From Lepraria neglecta (taxonomy: Eukaryota > Ascomycota > Lecanoromycetes > Lecanorales > Stereocaulaceae): 64,000 nt of DNA. A model generated the notes under the pieces. That model was not told the origin of the DNA. It did not search any database and saw only the letters and a list, made by a program, of their open reading frames with translations. Positions within the stretch are counted from its first letter, which is position 1. Each line of letters opens with the position of its first letter. The position numbers and the translations under genes are program-made. The DNA is taken from NCBI GenBank assembly GCA_033220425.1, contig CM065653.1, positions 3,472,001 to 3,536,000 of the forward strand. Direction: 5' to 3'. Of this stretch, positions 1-11,334 are shown in pieces.

Positions 1-492
1 CGCTATATACTACTAGAACTAAGTCGAATATTCTAATATAGACTTCTTCTAAGTCAAGTACTAGATAGTTTATATCGCTGTATTAACTTTATTGGACGGT
101 CTAAATATACGGCGGATTTCGAGTCTGAATATAGCTATACTTTCTATCCACTGCTTAATCTTACCGTCCTTGTTATTATCTTCTATATACTTTTTTAGGA
201 ATAGATTAACCCATTTTTAGGCTCTCCTACGTAAGTAAGTAATAGCGAAGGTAGGATATCGTTATATAGGTATAAGGTCCCCTTAGAACTTTAGATACAA
301 TAATACCTAGGATAGCTATCCCTCGAGCTTGTCTCTCTCTCTATAGTATAAGTTAGGCTAGGCTATCTTGATATACCTACTAAGTCCTTCGTTAATAGTA
401 GGGCGTCTCTATCCGCTTCCTCCTCCTAAGGAGCTTAGGGTAGGTACCCTAGGGTCTCTTAGTATAGTACTTATCCTTAAGGGTACTTAAAG

Positions 493-1001
493 TGTTACAA
501 ACCACATTACGTGCGGTGGTTCTATAGATTGATTCTCAATAGGGATAGAGGTATAACCTGACAAGAGTATAAAGCAGGCTTTAAGTAATACTAAGCGGGT
601 CTGGTATATGATTAGATGATATATATTCAGTGCCTAGCCTAAGAGATCTATCGTATATAGTAGATAATTGAATAGCAAGTTAAGCACGATGCTCCAAGTA
701 GTAAGTAGTGCTCCGTATATATAGATATACGAAATCCATGCCAAGCATTCTTGATCGCACTGATCGCACTGATCGCATCTGCGCTCATTGCGACCACTGC
801 GCTCATCGCTTAATATGCCAAGCCTTCCTAATCGCACTGATCGCACTAATCGCATCTGCGCTCATTACGACCACTGCGCTCATCGCTTAACATGCCAAGC
901 CTTCAGGGTCTATCCGAGTCGGACACCGACTCGTCGACTCGAACCATGACGGGCGCTACGCTCCATGAGCGCATCCCTGATCATGTTTCCTAATCGTAAC
1001 A
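493..1001 (-). repeat. 5' LTR of element E1 (A-type LTR, 509 bp)
   Basis: Starts TGTTAC and ends GTAACA, the inverted TG..CA-type ends shared by the family. It is longer than the 441-461 bp A-type LTRs of J and G because of an internal 77-bp tandem duplication. It is less TA-rich than neighbouring internal sequence. Confidence 0.8.
741..894. repeat. 77-bp tandem duplication inside the E1 LTR
   Basis: Two adjacent 77-bp units (741-817 and 818-894) differ at only a few positions, and a third truncated start follows at 895. Each unit contains several short GATCGCACT-like words. The corresponding place in the LTRs of G and J has a single unit. By orientation it lies in the U3 part of the LTR, where promoter or enhancer sites of LTR elements usually sit. 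Confidence 0.75.
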
Positions 1002-3923
1002 ATATAGATATATACGATATTTGTCAGCGTACAAAAGCAAGACGGTATCGCCTATACGGCGAAATATATATATTACTATAGCCAAAGGGTCTATAGAAAG
1101 AAATTACTATGGACTTTATTACCGACTTACCGCCAAGTAAGCGGAGAGGATATATTTATAATACGATTCTCGTAATAGTCGATCGGTATATAAAGATAGT
1201 TAGATACCTCCTAACCCAAAAGACTATTAATACTATTAATCTAGCGGAGCTCTTCTTCGAGGAAATTATCTTTAGATATAGCTACCTAGACGGTATCGTC
1301 TCGGATAGGGGTAGCGTATTTACTAGCGGCTTTTGGGCTGAGATTTGCTATTAAACAAAAATAAAGAGAAATCTTAGTACCGTATTCTACCCCTAAACTA
1401 ATAGCTAGATAGAACGCCAAAATCAAACGCTTAAGTACTATCTGCGTACCTACTACGATAAGTAGTAGGGTAACTAGGTAGGTCTCCTACCGCTAGCCGA
1501 GTTCGTCTATTACTAAGCTCAATAAACGAGCTCCGGGAGAAGTTCGTTTTACTTAATATATAGCTATAAGCTAGAGCTTAAAATATACGCCGAGGATAAT
1601 ACTAGAGAGGAAGAGGTACCCGTAGTAAAGGATTATATAAAGTAACTTTATTAAATACGAGATACGCTTATAGAACTCTAGGTAACCGTACGGGAATCGC
1701 AGGCTAAATACTATAATTAATATTATAAGCTACGCGTTCTTAATAAAGGGGATTTAGTATTACTATTAACTAAAAATTTAAAGTTGAAAAGACCGAGTAA
1801 GAAGATATCCTATAAGTAGATTAGGCTATTTTATATAGACGAGCCTATTAGGAAGTAAGTATACCGCCTTATAATCCCTATAGGATATTTAATTTATCCT
1901 ATCTTTTATATCTCTCTTCTAGAGCTATATAAACGCAGGCTAAACGACGAGTCGATTCCTGAATTTTAACTCCTAGAACTTATTAATAACTAAGAAGAAT
2001 AGGAGGTAGAAGAGATTTTAGGAAAACGTACTTAGAAAGGAATTATTTCCTATAAAATCAAGTAGAAAGGATAGCTATTATAGTATAATTAGTAGATACT
2101 AGAATAAAATATAGAAGGTGTATCTCGTATACGAGACGTATACGATAAATAGCTAAAGAAGGAGCGGAGATAAAGGAAGGGTTAGGCTAGTTACGTATTA
2201 AGGAGAAATTAGAGAGAAAGGTAAAGTAATTATATATCTAATAAAAGACTAAATAAGAGGCAGCAAGAAGTAACCTCTTCGCTATATAGGCGTATATAAG
2301 AACTACTCTACTTGCTAGTAAAACGCTAGTATATATAATAACCAAACTGCCCGAAGACACCACTAATATCATATACGAGTGCCACGCAGGCAGAATATAC
2401 ACTAACTATAAGCCTACTCCTCTATCCCGGACGACTCCTCTAAGGACGATTCCTTAGGGGAGGAGGAGGTATCCTCCGACTCCGACTTACCTAAGGGAGG
2501 AAGGCTATACTAGAAGACTTGCGAGTTAGCGCGATAGAAACGCAATATAAACGCAGAGAAACCAACCTCAGCATGCTCGATATTATAGTAACTAGCTATA
2601 GTCTCGTTTAACTAAACGAGTTGGTAGTAGATTACCTCCTAGATTTAGTCGAGGGAGGGCTTCTTAGGGAGACCTATACGGCTGGCGATACGGGTACTTC
2701 GCGTAAGCGCAGCATTCAAACGCCGTATATAGCGCACCAACGCCTGGCCTTCCGTAGTATCCTCCCTAGTAGGAGCTATATTAAAGGCGGTACGGAGGCG
2801 GAACGCCTTGTTAGCAAGGCGGTAGTACTTATAGGGGACCTAAAAACGCGTTTCGTCAGTACTAATTATACAATAGAACTACGAAGAGAGAGGGGATACT
2901 TACCGGCACGCACGAGTGCTTCTCCCGGGTATAGTACTTATACTTCTTGTATATTATCTTCTTCTTAGCGGGACCGCGGAAGATAGTACCTTTATAAACT
3001 AGAGGCGTAATATTAGCTAGGAGCTTGCGATAGTACCGCGAGTACTTATAGTCTAGCCCCTCCTTTATAAGTAGGCGAAGGTAACGGATATAGAAGAAGG
3101 TAGTTAACTTCTTCTCCGCACCGGAGCGCGTAGTAATAGTATTATTTAAGTCCTGTAAACGTATTAGTAACGTACCGAAGCGCAAATTCTACTATCTATA
3201 GTAGGACCTCGAGGAGTAGCTAGGGGCTAGTATTTAGGAGGTATAGTAAGGAAGAAGGTAAGCTATAAGCTAGGAGCTCAAAATAGGGACGCCGGCGAAG
3301 AAATATTAAAGCGTACTAGGTATATAATATATTAATAGATTATTAATAAATAGAATTTCCGTAGGTATTACGAAAATAAAATACCAGCGCCAAGAAACGC
3401 CAAGCGTTATATAATCTTAACGAAATTAACTCGACTTTTAAATAAAGCCGAATCGTATAGGAAGCGTATAACGTACTCAACTAAATACCTGACTATTGGC
3501 CTAACTATAGTATACGTCGCTATAATTCACCCCTCTTTAATTATACGAAATAAGGGTAGTAAGGCTATAAGCCTTATAAGTAGTAGAAGACTCTTCTCCT
3601 TATTTCCCTACTAGGGTTTAAGAGTTTTATTAAGCCTTCCTATATAACGAAATTATATATACTACTTTAGAAATACCTACTATTAGTATATATACTAAGC
3701 TAAAGGAAAGAGGGCCTGAGGACGAGCCCTTAGGGGGAGGAGGTAATTATAATAGAAAGCTTGGCAAAGTCTTAGTTGGCTCACGATTATCGTACGCTTG
3801 GCGTATATTAGCGCTATAAGTCTCGTGTGCCCCGTGTTTAATAGGGGGTTTGTGCTCCCCCCTCTTATAGACTCCTTGAGAATTAGTCTTGGTATAAACC
3901 CTACTACTATACGTTATTTCACA
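1002..3923 (+). mobile_element. Second Gypsy family (chromovirus), 3' part
   Basis: Fossil of a Gypsy family distinct from the main one. Plus-strand parts in order: end of the integrase zinc-binding region and catalytic core (about 1,010-1,500), integrase C-terminal region (to about 1,980), a chromodomain-like stretch (about 1,990-2,130), a long downstream region of unclear content (about 2,130-3,730), a purine tract at 3,732-3,743 and a probable 3' LTR (3,744-3,923). The 5' part lies beyond element E1, left of the window. It is broken by numerous stops. It sits inside element I. Confidence 0.65.
3744..3923 (+). repeat. Probable 3' LTR of the second Gypsy family (about 180 bp)
   Basis: It follows a purine-rich tract, begins with a TG-derived TA and ends in ACA, and is followed directly by pol sequence of another element. 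No second copy is present in the window, so the limits are inferred from the join and the purine tract only. Confidence 0.4.
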
Positions 3924-6287
3924 TTGCTATAGGTTTCTATTATAGTATTAGCAGCGACCCTTTATATATTAGGACCCGATATAACTAATAAGATTATAAA
4001 GGTCTACGATAATAATATATTTATAACAAGCCTATAGGAGGATTAGTAGGATTTAGTATTGCTTAAATACTAGGATAAGACCTACTTACCTGATATATAC
4101 GTTGAAGAAGTAATTAGGGATTACTACGACGACCCTTTATAAGGTTACCCGGGAGTATCTAAAATAATAGAACTCCTAGGACGAGGATACGCGGCGCCGA
4201 AGCTTCGAGCGCGTGTTAAATAATATATTAAAGAATATATCTAGTGCTAGTAGAATAAGGTAGTACGATACGCTAAGTACGGACAAATATAGTTTGCTTC
4301 TATACTAGAATTACTATAGGACGATATTATAATAGACTTTATAGTTAAACTACTACTATCTAAGGATCTAGCTATATAAGATACCTTTAACTCAATTATA
4401 GTTATTATAGATAAACTTACGAAGTATATAATTATAATACCTTTTAAAGAAATATATAAGGTAGACTAGTTAGCCTTTATACTACTCGATAAACTAATAA
4501 GGGATTATAGTATACCGAAGTCGATAATATCCGATAGAGATAAGTTATTTACTTCTAACTACTAGAAAACGCTAATAGTAGTAATTAGAACTAAACTTCG
4601 GATATTAATAGCTTACTACCTATAGACTAATAGATAAATAGAACGTATAAACTAGACGATAGAAGTATACCTAAGGTATTATATAAACTAGAAGTAAGAT
4701 AACTAGGTTTTACTCCTTCTAATAGTATAACTAGCGTATAATAATAAGAGGTTAGCTATAACGGGGCTAACCCTATTCTTTACTAACTATAGAAAGAATA
4801 TAAATATATTTCTATAACCTAGAGAAGGACCTAATATAGAAAAAGCCTTAGTTAAGATAGAAGAGCTAAAGAATTTATATAAGGATATATAAAGGTCTAT
4901 TAAGAGCTTAAATAATAAGTTAAGTAGATAAGTTAATAGAAAAAGAAAGAATATTCCTTAGCTAAAAGAGGGGGATAAGGTATACCTCCTAATAAAAAAT
5001 ATAAGGATAATAAGACTAAGTAAGAAACTAGATTACGTTAAGGTTAGACTATTCTTAATTAAACGGATAAAAGGACCGGTTAACTATAAACTCTAATTAC
5101 TACCTAATACAAAGGTATATCCGGTATTCTATATCTTACTCCTAGAGCTAGTAGACTCTAGTATACCTCTCTAAGAAACGTTTTACTATAATATTAAGGA
5201 AGAAACAGAGTACGAAGTCAAGAGGATCCTAGATAGAAGAAATTAGTTCTATCTAGTTAAATAGAAAGGGTATAATGAAATAGAAAATACCTGGGAGCCT
5301 CTTAGGAACCTTGCGGGGAACTATAGGGAACGTCTCTAAGAGTTCTATTAGAGATAAGAGAAGACCAGTTAAAGCTCTTAGAAACTTCTATCCTACCGGG
5401 GAGGTCAAACTACTCGGACGAGACATTAAATATCAAGTTATTAGAAGACTCAGGAGGGATATATTGATCCTCCTCCAATTCCCTGATATTCTATAACTCT
5501 CGGTCTACTATTCTCTTCTTCTCGTTCTTAATAGAATTCAGTTATACCTAAAGACGCACTAATTTCGCGAGCGTATCAGTCACTTCTTCTTATAGCTCGT
5601 TACGTCGTTTTTCGATACGACGCATTTTAAGGGGCGATACTATAAGGTCGCATTTCCTACCACTAGTAATATAGCTCGAATATCTATCGGAATTAGCACC
5701 TATAAGATACTACTTGCCATTAGTAACATATCGGGAATATAGTTGTATAACGAAGTCGGAAAGCTTACTGGCCAACTCCTTTGAACGGATAGTTGGGTTA
5801 GACGATCGTTTGGTACGAACGGGTAGTATAAAGGATAGATAGTTTCTCGGGACGAGAAATCTGGAGGGGGAAGCTAGTATTAGAACTAGTATATTCTAAC
5901 AGGACTATTATAAAGGATACGGAGCTTCGGACAGGATAGGCAAGTTAAGCGATAATCGTAATAATCGTAGTACGAGCAATACTATCAAGAATAATAATCG
6001 CAATAATCGTAGTACGAGTAATACTATCAAGAAAGGCTTGGCGAGATTTCCTATTGCTATATATACGAGTACTTACTTACTACTTAGAGTATCGTACTTA
6101 ACTTTCTATTCAATTATTTACTATATACGATAGATCTCTTAGGCTAGGTACTAAATATATATTATCTAATTATATACCAGACCCGCTTAGCACTTATTAA
6201 AGCCTACTTTATACTCTTGCTAGCCGTACCTCCATCCCTATTAAGAATCAATCTATATACGATACCGCACGCAACGTATTCGTAACA
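3924..6287 (+). mobile_element. Gypsy-type element I (chromovirus), 3' half
   Basis: Fossil of the main family with a B-type LTR. Visible parts: a junction zone at its left end (about 3,924-3,950), end of the RNase H region and integrase (to about 5,150), chromodomain (about 5,200-5,310), a post-pol stretch (5,311-5,877) also found in F and G, and the 3' LTR (5,878-6,287). Its 5' half lies left of the second-family insertion. It is broken by many stops. On the right it is followed directly by RT/RNase H sequence of element F, so it inserted into F. Confidence 0.75.
5878..6287 (+). repeat. 3' LTR of element I (B-type LTR, 410 bp)
   Basis: Preceded by a purine tract and ending GTAACA. The first part differs from the A-type LTR and matches both LTRs of element H. 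The last roughly 250-300 bp, up to the GTAACA end, is shared with the A-type LTRs. Confidence 0.75.
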
Positions 6288-7139
6288 AAGACTAATAGAA
6301 ATCATTTAATATATTAAAGAAAGTATATACGGATCTACTAGTACTCTATACCTTTTAGGCTAATAAACCGGCCTATATTAAAATAGATACCTCGGATCTT
6401 ATAATTAAAGTATATCTATATTAAATAAAAGACTAAAAGTAGTATCTAGTTATCTACTATTTAAGGAAGATATTAGTAGTAGAATAGAACTATAATATAT
6501 ACAATAAGGAACTACTTACTATAGTTTATATATTATAAAACTAGTAAGTATATATAGAAAGCTACTCGGATCTAACTATCTTTATAGATTATAAGAACCT
6601 TCTTAACTTTATAATAACGAAAGAGTTAAATAGAAGATAAGTTTAATAGTTAGAACTATTAGATTAATATAAGTTTAAGATAATCTATACCCAAGGAAAG
6701 GATAATAGTCGAGTAGATACCTTTAGTAGGCGATTAGACTATATAGAAGAGAAGAATATTATAGAATAACTAATCCTAAAGAAAGAGGCGAACGGATCGC
6801 TAGTACTATACTAGGTATTAGCTACGACCCTTTATATATTAGGACCTAATATAACTAACAAGTGAGTGCCCGTAATCTTCACAGAAGATTACCGTAAAAC
6901 GGATATATCTCGCTTATTTTATATTCTATTTAGAAAATTTAAGCGAAATTAGAAAGTAATCTATCTATAGTGTTGAATTATAAGCTTATCTATAACTTTA
7001 TATAATAGCAACGGTTTTGGTATATATAAGAGCTGGCTATTTAGATAGCTCTAGGATACAGAAATAATCTTTGAAGCTTTGCATGGTTTGGATGGTTCCA
7101 GGATACTTTTCGCCCCCGGAAGCCATTGGAATGCCCCCG

Positions 7140-7718
7140 GAACGAATAGGCAACATACCGCCATATCGCCATATGCGAATGAGCAATCCGGTACCATATC
7201 TCCATGTGCGAATAGCCAACCTGCCGCCATATCGCCATGTGCGAATAGGCAATCCGGTGCCATATCGCCAACAGTGCGAATAGGCAACATACCGCCATAT
7301 CGCCATATGCGAATAGGCAATCCGGTGCCATATAGCCAACAGTGCGAATGGGCAATCCGATGCCATATCTCCATGTACGAATAGGCAATCTACCGCCATA
7401 TCGCCATGTGCGAATAGGCAATCCGTCGCCATATCGCCATGTGCGAATGAGCCACCCGGTGCCATATCGCCATATGCGAATAGGCAATACATCGCCATAT
7501 TGCCACATGCGAATAGGCAATCCGGTGCCATATAGCCAACAGTGCGAATAGGCAATCCAGTGCCATATCGCCATGTGCCGAATGGGCAATCCTATGCCAT
7601 ATCGCCATGTGCGAATAGGCAATCCGTCGCCATATCGCCATGTGCGAATGAGCCATCCGGTGCCATGATCGCTATATCGCCATGTGCGAATAGGCAATCC
7701 GGCGCCATATCGCCATGT
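7140..7718. repeat. 33-bp minisatellite in Helitron copy 1 (about 17 units)
   Basis: Units read approximately GCCATATCGCCATGTGCGAA followed by TAGGCAATCCGGT, with small variants in which the inner words change. Because 33 is a multiple of three and the unit lacks stops in several frames, long open frames arise on both strands; they are not separate genes. Confidence 0.9.
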
Positions 7719-7734
7719 GCGAGTATTGCTTATA

Positions 7735-8300
7735 AGTTTTGCGCAAATAGACCGATTTTGAAAATTTCGACGGTATTGGAAAGCGCATGCTTGGTTCCAA
7801 AACTGATAAGATTATCTCGATATCATATGACATATGTGGCGCGGGGCATTACTGCGAAGAAGTTGCGGTGCGTATTCAACTTTTGATGTTCCAGGGTCCG
7901 GAGGCGCCAAGCTCAATGCTTGGCATTTGCTACTGAGCTCGCACTGCCTGTAAAACATAGTGAAAACGCTTCTTTTGCTCATAACTATTGCGCAAGTGGA
8001 CTGATTTTGAAAAATTTGACGGTGTTGGAAAGCGCATGCTTGGTTCCAAAACTTATGAAATCATCTCGATATCATATGATGTATGTGGCGCGGGGAAGTC
8101 CTGCGAAGAAGTTACGGTACGCAAGCAAAACATAGCGAAAACGCTTCTTTTGCTCATAACTATTGCGTAAATAGGCCGATTCTAAAAATTCTTGATGCGC
8201 AAGCAAGCTAATGATTAACTCCAAAACATATGAAATCATCTCGATATCATATAGCGTATGTGGCGCGGGGCATTACTGCGAAGAAGTGCGCAGCGGATTC
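7735..8300. repeat. Three roughly 130-bp direct repeats in Helitron copy 1
   Basis: The motif running from a GCGCAA..GACCGATT word to GAAGAAGTTGCGG occurs at about 7,740-7,870, 7,990-8,120 and 8,163-8,294, separated by unequal spacers. The same motif occurs in copies 2 and 3 and is therefore part of the Helitron family body. No coding assignment is possible. Confidence 0.8.
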
Positions 8301-9430
8301 AACTTTTGGTGGTTGAAGGCGCTAGCCGAGAGAGGAAATACAGCTCTAAAGAGATGTTCTAATTGGCTGCAAGTGCGGAATTTGTCGCGATAATCTGTTA
8401 TTAGAAGAAAGATAGAATTGTAAAGGCCTATAGTAATAATATATTTATAATAAACCTACGAAAGGATTAATAGGATTTAGTATTATTTAAATACTAGGAT
8501 AAAACCTACTTACCTGATATATATATTAAAGAAGTAATTAGAGATTACTACAACGACCCTTTATAGAGGTACCTAGGAGTATTTAAGACTATAGAACTCC
8601 TAGGACGAGAATACGCGGCGCTAAAGCTTCGAGCGCGTGTTAAATAATATATTAAAGAATATATCTAGTACTAGTAGAATAAGGTAGTATAATACGCTAA
8701 GTACGGGCAGATATAATTTACGTCTATACTAGAATTACTATAGGATAACGTTATAATAGACTTTATAGTCAAGTTACTACTATTAAAGGATCTAGCTATA
8801 TAAGATATCTTTAACTTAATTATAGTTATTATAGATAAACTAATAAAGTATACGATTATAATACTATTTAAAGAGACCTATAAAGTAGATTAGCTAGCCT
8901 TTATACTACTTAATCTTCTTCTAATAACAGATTATTAGGACTTTCGGAGCAATTCCGCACTTTTAGCCAATCAGAACATCCCTTTAGAGCTGCATTCCCT
9001 CTCTCGGCTAGCGCCTTCAACCACCAAAACTTGAATTCGCATTGCAACTTCTTCGCACTACTTCCCCGCGCCACATACGTCATATGATATCGAGATGATT
9101 TCATATGTTTTGGAGTCAGTCATTAGCTTGCTTGCGCATCAAGAATTTTTAGAATCGGCCCATTTGCGCAATAGTTATGAGCAAAAGAAGCGTTTTCGCC
9201 ATGTTTTGCTGGCAGCGCGAGCTCGGTGGCAAATGCCAAGCATTGAGCTTGGCGCCTCCGGACCCTGGAACATCAAAAGTTGAATGCGCACCGCAACTTC
9301 TTCGCAGTAATGCCCCGCGCCACATATGTCATATGATATCGAGATAATCTTATCAGTTTTGGAACCAAGCATGCGCTTTCCAATACCGTCGAAATTTTCA
9401 AAATCGGTCTATTTGCGCAAAACTTATAAG

Positions 9431-10208
9431 CAATATTCGCACATGGCGATATGGCGATAGATTGCCTATTCGCACATGGCGATATGGCGCTGGATTGCCT
9501 ATTCTGCACATGGCGATATGGCGATGGATTGCCTGTTCGCACATGGAGATATGGTACCGGATCGCCTATTCGCAGATGGCGATATGGCGGTAGATTGCCT
9601 ATTCGCACATGGCGATATGGCATAGGATTGCCCATTCGGCACATGGCGATATGGCACTGGATTGCCTATTCGCACTGTTGGCAATATGGCACCGGATTGC
9701 CTATTCGATATGGCGGCAGGTTGCCTATTCGCACATGGCGATATGGCGATGTATTGCCTATCCGCACATGGCGATATGGCACCGGATGGCTCATTCGCAC
9801 ATGGCGATATGGCGACGGATTGCCTATTCGCACATGGCGATATGGCGCTGGATTACCTATTCTGCACATGGCGATATGGCGCTGGATTGCCCATTCGCAC
9901 TGTTGGCGATATGGCATCGGATTGCCTATTCGCATATGGCGATATGGCGATATGGCGGTATGTTGCCTATTCGCACAGTTGGCGATATGGCACCGGATTG
10001 CCTATTCGCACATGGCGATATGGCGTCGGATAGCCTATTCGCACATGGCGATATAGCGGCGGATTGCCTGTTCGGCATATAGCGATATGGCACCGGATGG
10101 CTCATTCGCACATGGCGATATGGCGACGGATTGCCTATTCGCATATAGAGATATGGCACCGGATGGCTCATTCGCATATGGCGATATGGCGGTATGTTGC
10201 CTATTCGT
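9431..10208. repeat. 33-bp minisatellite in Helitron copy 2 (about 23 units)
   Basis: Same unit as in copy 1 but read on the other strand (TATGGCGAT, TTGCCTATTCGCACATGGCG words). The number of units differs from copy 1, so the array has changed length since the copies parted. The long open frames here are products of the array. Confidence 0.9.
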
Positions 10209-10457
10209 TCCGGGGGTATTCCAATGGCTTCCGGGGGCGAAAAGTGTCCTGGAACCATCCGAACCATACAAAGCTTCAAAGATTATTTCTGTATCCTAGA
10301 GCTATCTAAATAGCCAGCTCTTATATATACCAAAACCGTTACTATTATATAAAGTTATAGACAAGCTTATAATTCAACACTATAGATAGATTACTTTCTA
10401 ATTTCGCTTAAATTTTCTAAATAGAGTATAAAATAAGCGAGATATATCCGTTTTACG

Positions 10458-10491
10458 GTAATCTTCTGTGAAGATTACGGGCACTCACTTG
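10458..10491 (+). other. Helitron 3' terminal stem-loop and CTTG end
   Basis: Perfect stem GTAATCTTC / loop TGT / GAAGATTAC (10,458-10,478), then 13 nt ending ACTTG. The arrangement matches the termination signal of Helitrons, a short hairpin about 10-12 nt before the 3' end. The same structure is present near-identically at 6,859-6,892 (inverse), 28,456-28,490 (inverse, slightly mutated) and, as a half, at 33,609-33,637. Confidence 0.8.
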
Positions 10492-11334
10492 CAAACTAAT
10501 AAGAGATTATAGTATACTAAAGTCAATAATATCTAATAGAGATAAGTTATTTACTTCTAACTACTAGAGAACGCTTATAGTAGTAATTAGAACTAAACTT
10601 CGGATATCGATAGTATATTATCTATAAACTAATAGATAAATAGAACGTGCGAACTAAATAATAGAAGCCTATTTAAGATATTATATAAACTAGAAATAGA
10701 ATAATTAGGGTTTACTACTTCTAATAGTATAACTAGCGTATAATAATAAGAGGTTAGATACTACGGGACTAATACTATTCTTTACTAATTACGGAAAGAA
10801 TATAAATATATTTCTATAACTAAAGGAAGGACCTAATATAGAAAAGGCCTTAGTTAAGGCTAAAGAGCTAAGAGACTTATATAAGGATATATAAAAGTCT
10901 ATTAAGAGCTTAAATAGTAAGTTAAAGGAATAGGTTAATAAGAGAAGAAAGAATATTCCTTAGCTAAAAGAGGGGGATAAAGTATACCTCCTAATAAAAA
11001 ATATAAGAACGATAAGACTAAATAAGAAACTAGATTATATTAAGGTTAGACTATTCTTAATTAAATAGGTAAAGGGATCTATTAACTATAAGCTCGAGCT
11101 TCCGCCTAACGCTAAGGTATATCCGGTATTCTATATCTTACTCTTAGAGCTAGTAGACTCTAATATACCCTTATAGGAAATATTTTATTATAATATTAAA
11201 GAAGAAACGGAGTTCGAGATCAAGAGGATTCTAAATTAGGTTAATTAGAAATATCTAGTTAAATAGAAAGGGTACAACGATACCGAAAATACCTAGGAAC
11301 TACTTAAGAATCTTGCGAACTACTAGGGACTTCT

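Larger units (their letters stand above)
1..1001 (-). mobile_element. Gypsy-type element E1 (5' end only, cut by window start)
   Basis: Fossil LTR retrotransposon of the window's main Gypsy family, minus strand. Visible parts are the N-terminal gag region (about 1-440), the leader next to the LTR, and the 5' LTR (493-1001). The gag part matches the same region of elements H (about 24,110-24,590) and J (about 32,680-33,160). The rest lies left of the window. It is broken by many stops. It interrupts the integrase region of the second Gypsy family that starts at 1,002, so it is the last insertion on that branch of the nest and probably the youngest there. Confidence 0.75.
6859..8412 (-). mobile_element. 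Non-autonomous Helitron, copy 1
   Basis: On the minus strand the element starts TCTTTCTTCTAATAAC at 8,412 and ends CACTCACTTG at 6,859. A 9-bp stem with a 3-nt loop lies 13 nt inside the 3' end. Comparing the flanks with the uninterrupted homologous site at about 20,726-20,760 shows a clean insertion between A and T with no target duplication, as known for Helitrons. The last base pair pattern is CTTG rather than the usual CTRR. There is no Rep/helicase gene. The inside holds a 33-bp minisatellite, three dispersed copies of a roughly 130-bp unit and TA-rich sequence near the 3' end. The central part is hardly RIP-altered, unlike the host element. Confidence 0.8.
8914..10491 (+). mobile_element. 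Non-autonomous Helitron, copy 2
   Basis: This copy has the opposite orientation to copy 1, in the same host element and only 501 bp away. It starts TCTTCTTCTAATAACAG and ends GGGCACTCACTTG. The 3' stem-loop is at 10,458-10,478 (GTAATCTTC, loop TGT, GAAGATTAC). A second perfect 7-bp stem with a 4-nt loop lies near the 5' end (8,921-8,938). The left flank ends in A, while the right flank begins with C rather than T; related copies of the host element show both T and C at that site. There is no duplication of the target and no Rep/helicase gene. It contains a longer minisatellite than copy 1. Confidence 0.8.

Noticed and set aside
7037-10309. Many open frames of 60-218 codons on both strands (MPIRTWRYG-like translations)
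   Set aside because: All are read-through of the 33-bp minisatellite inside the Helitrons; the unit length is a multiple of three without stops in several frames.
6859-10491. One 3.6-kb transposon with long terminal inverted repeats
   Set aside because: The middle 501 bp is the missing piece of the surrounding Gypsy element, and each arm has its own Helitron 5' and 3' ends with clean insertion sites, so it is two elements.
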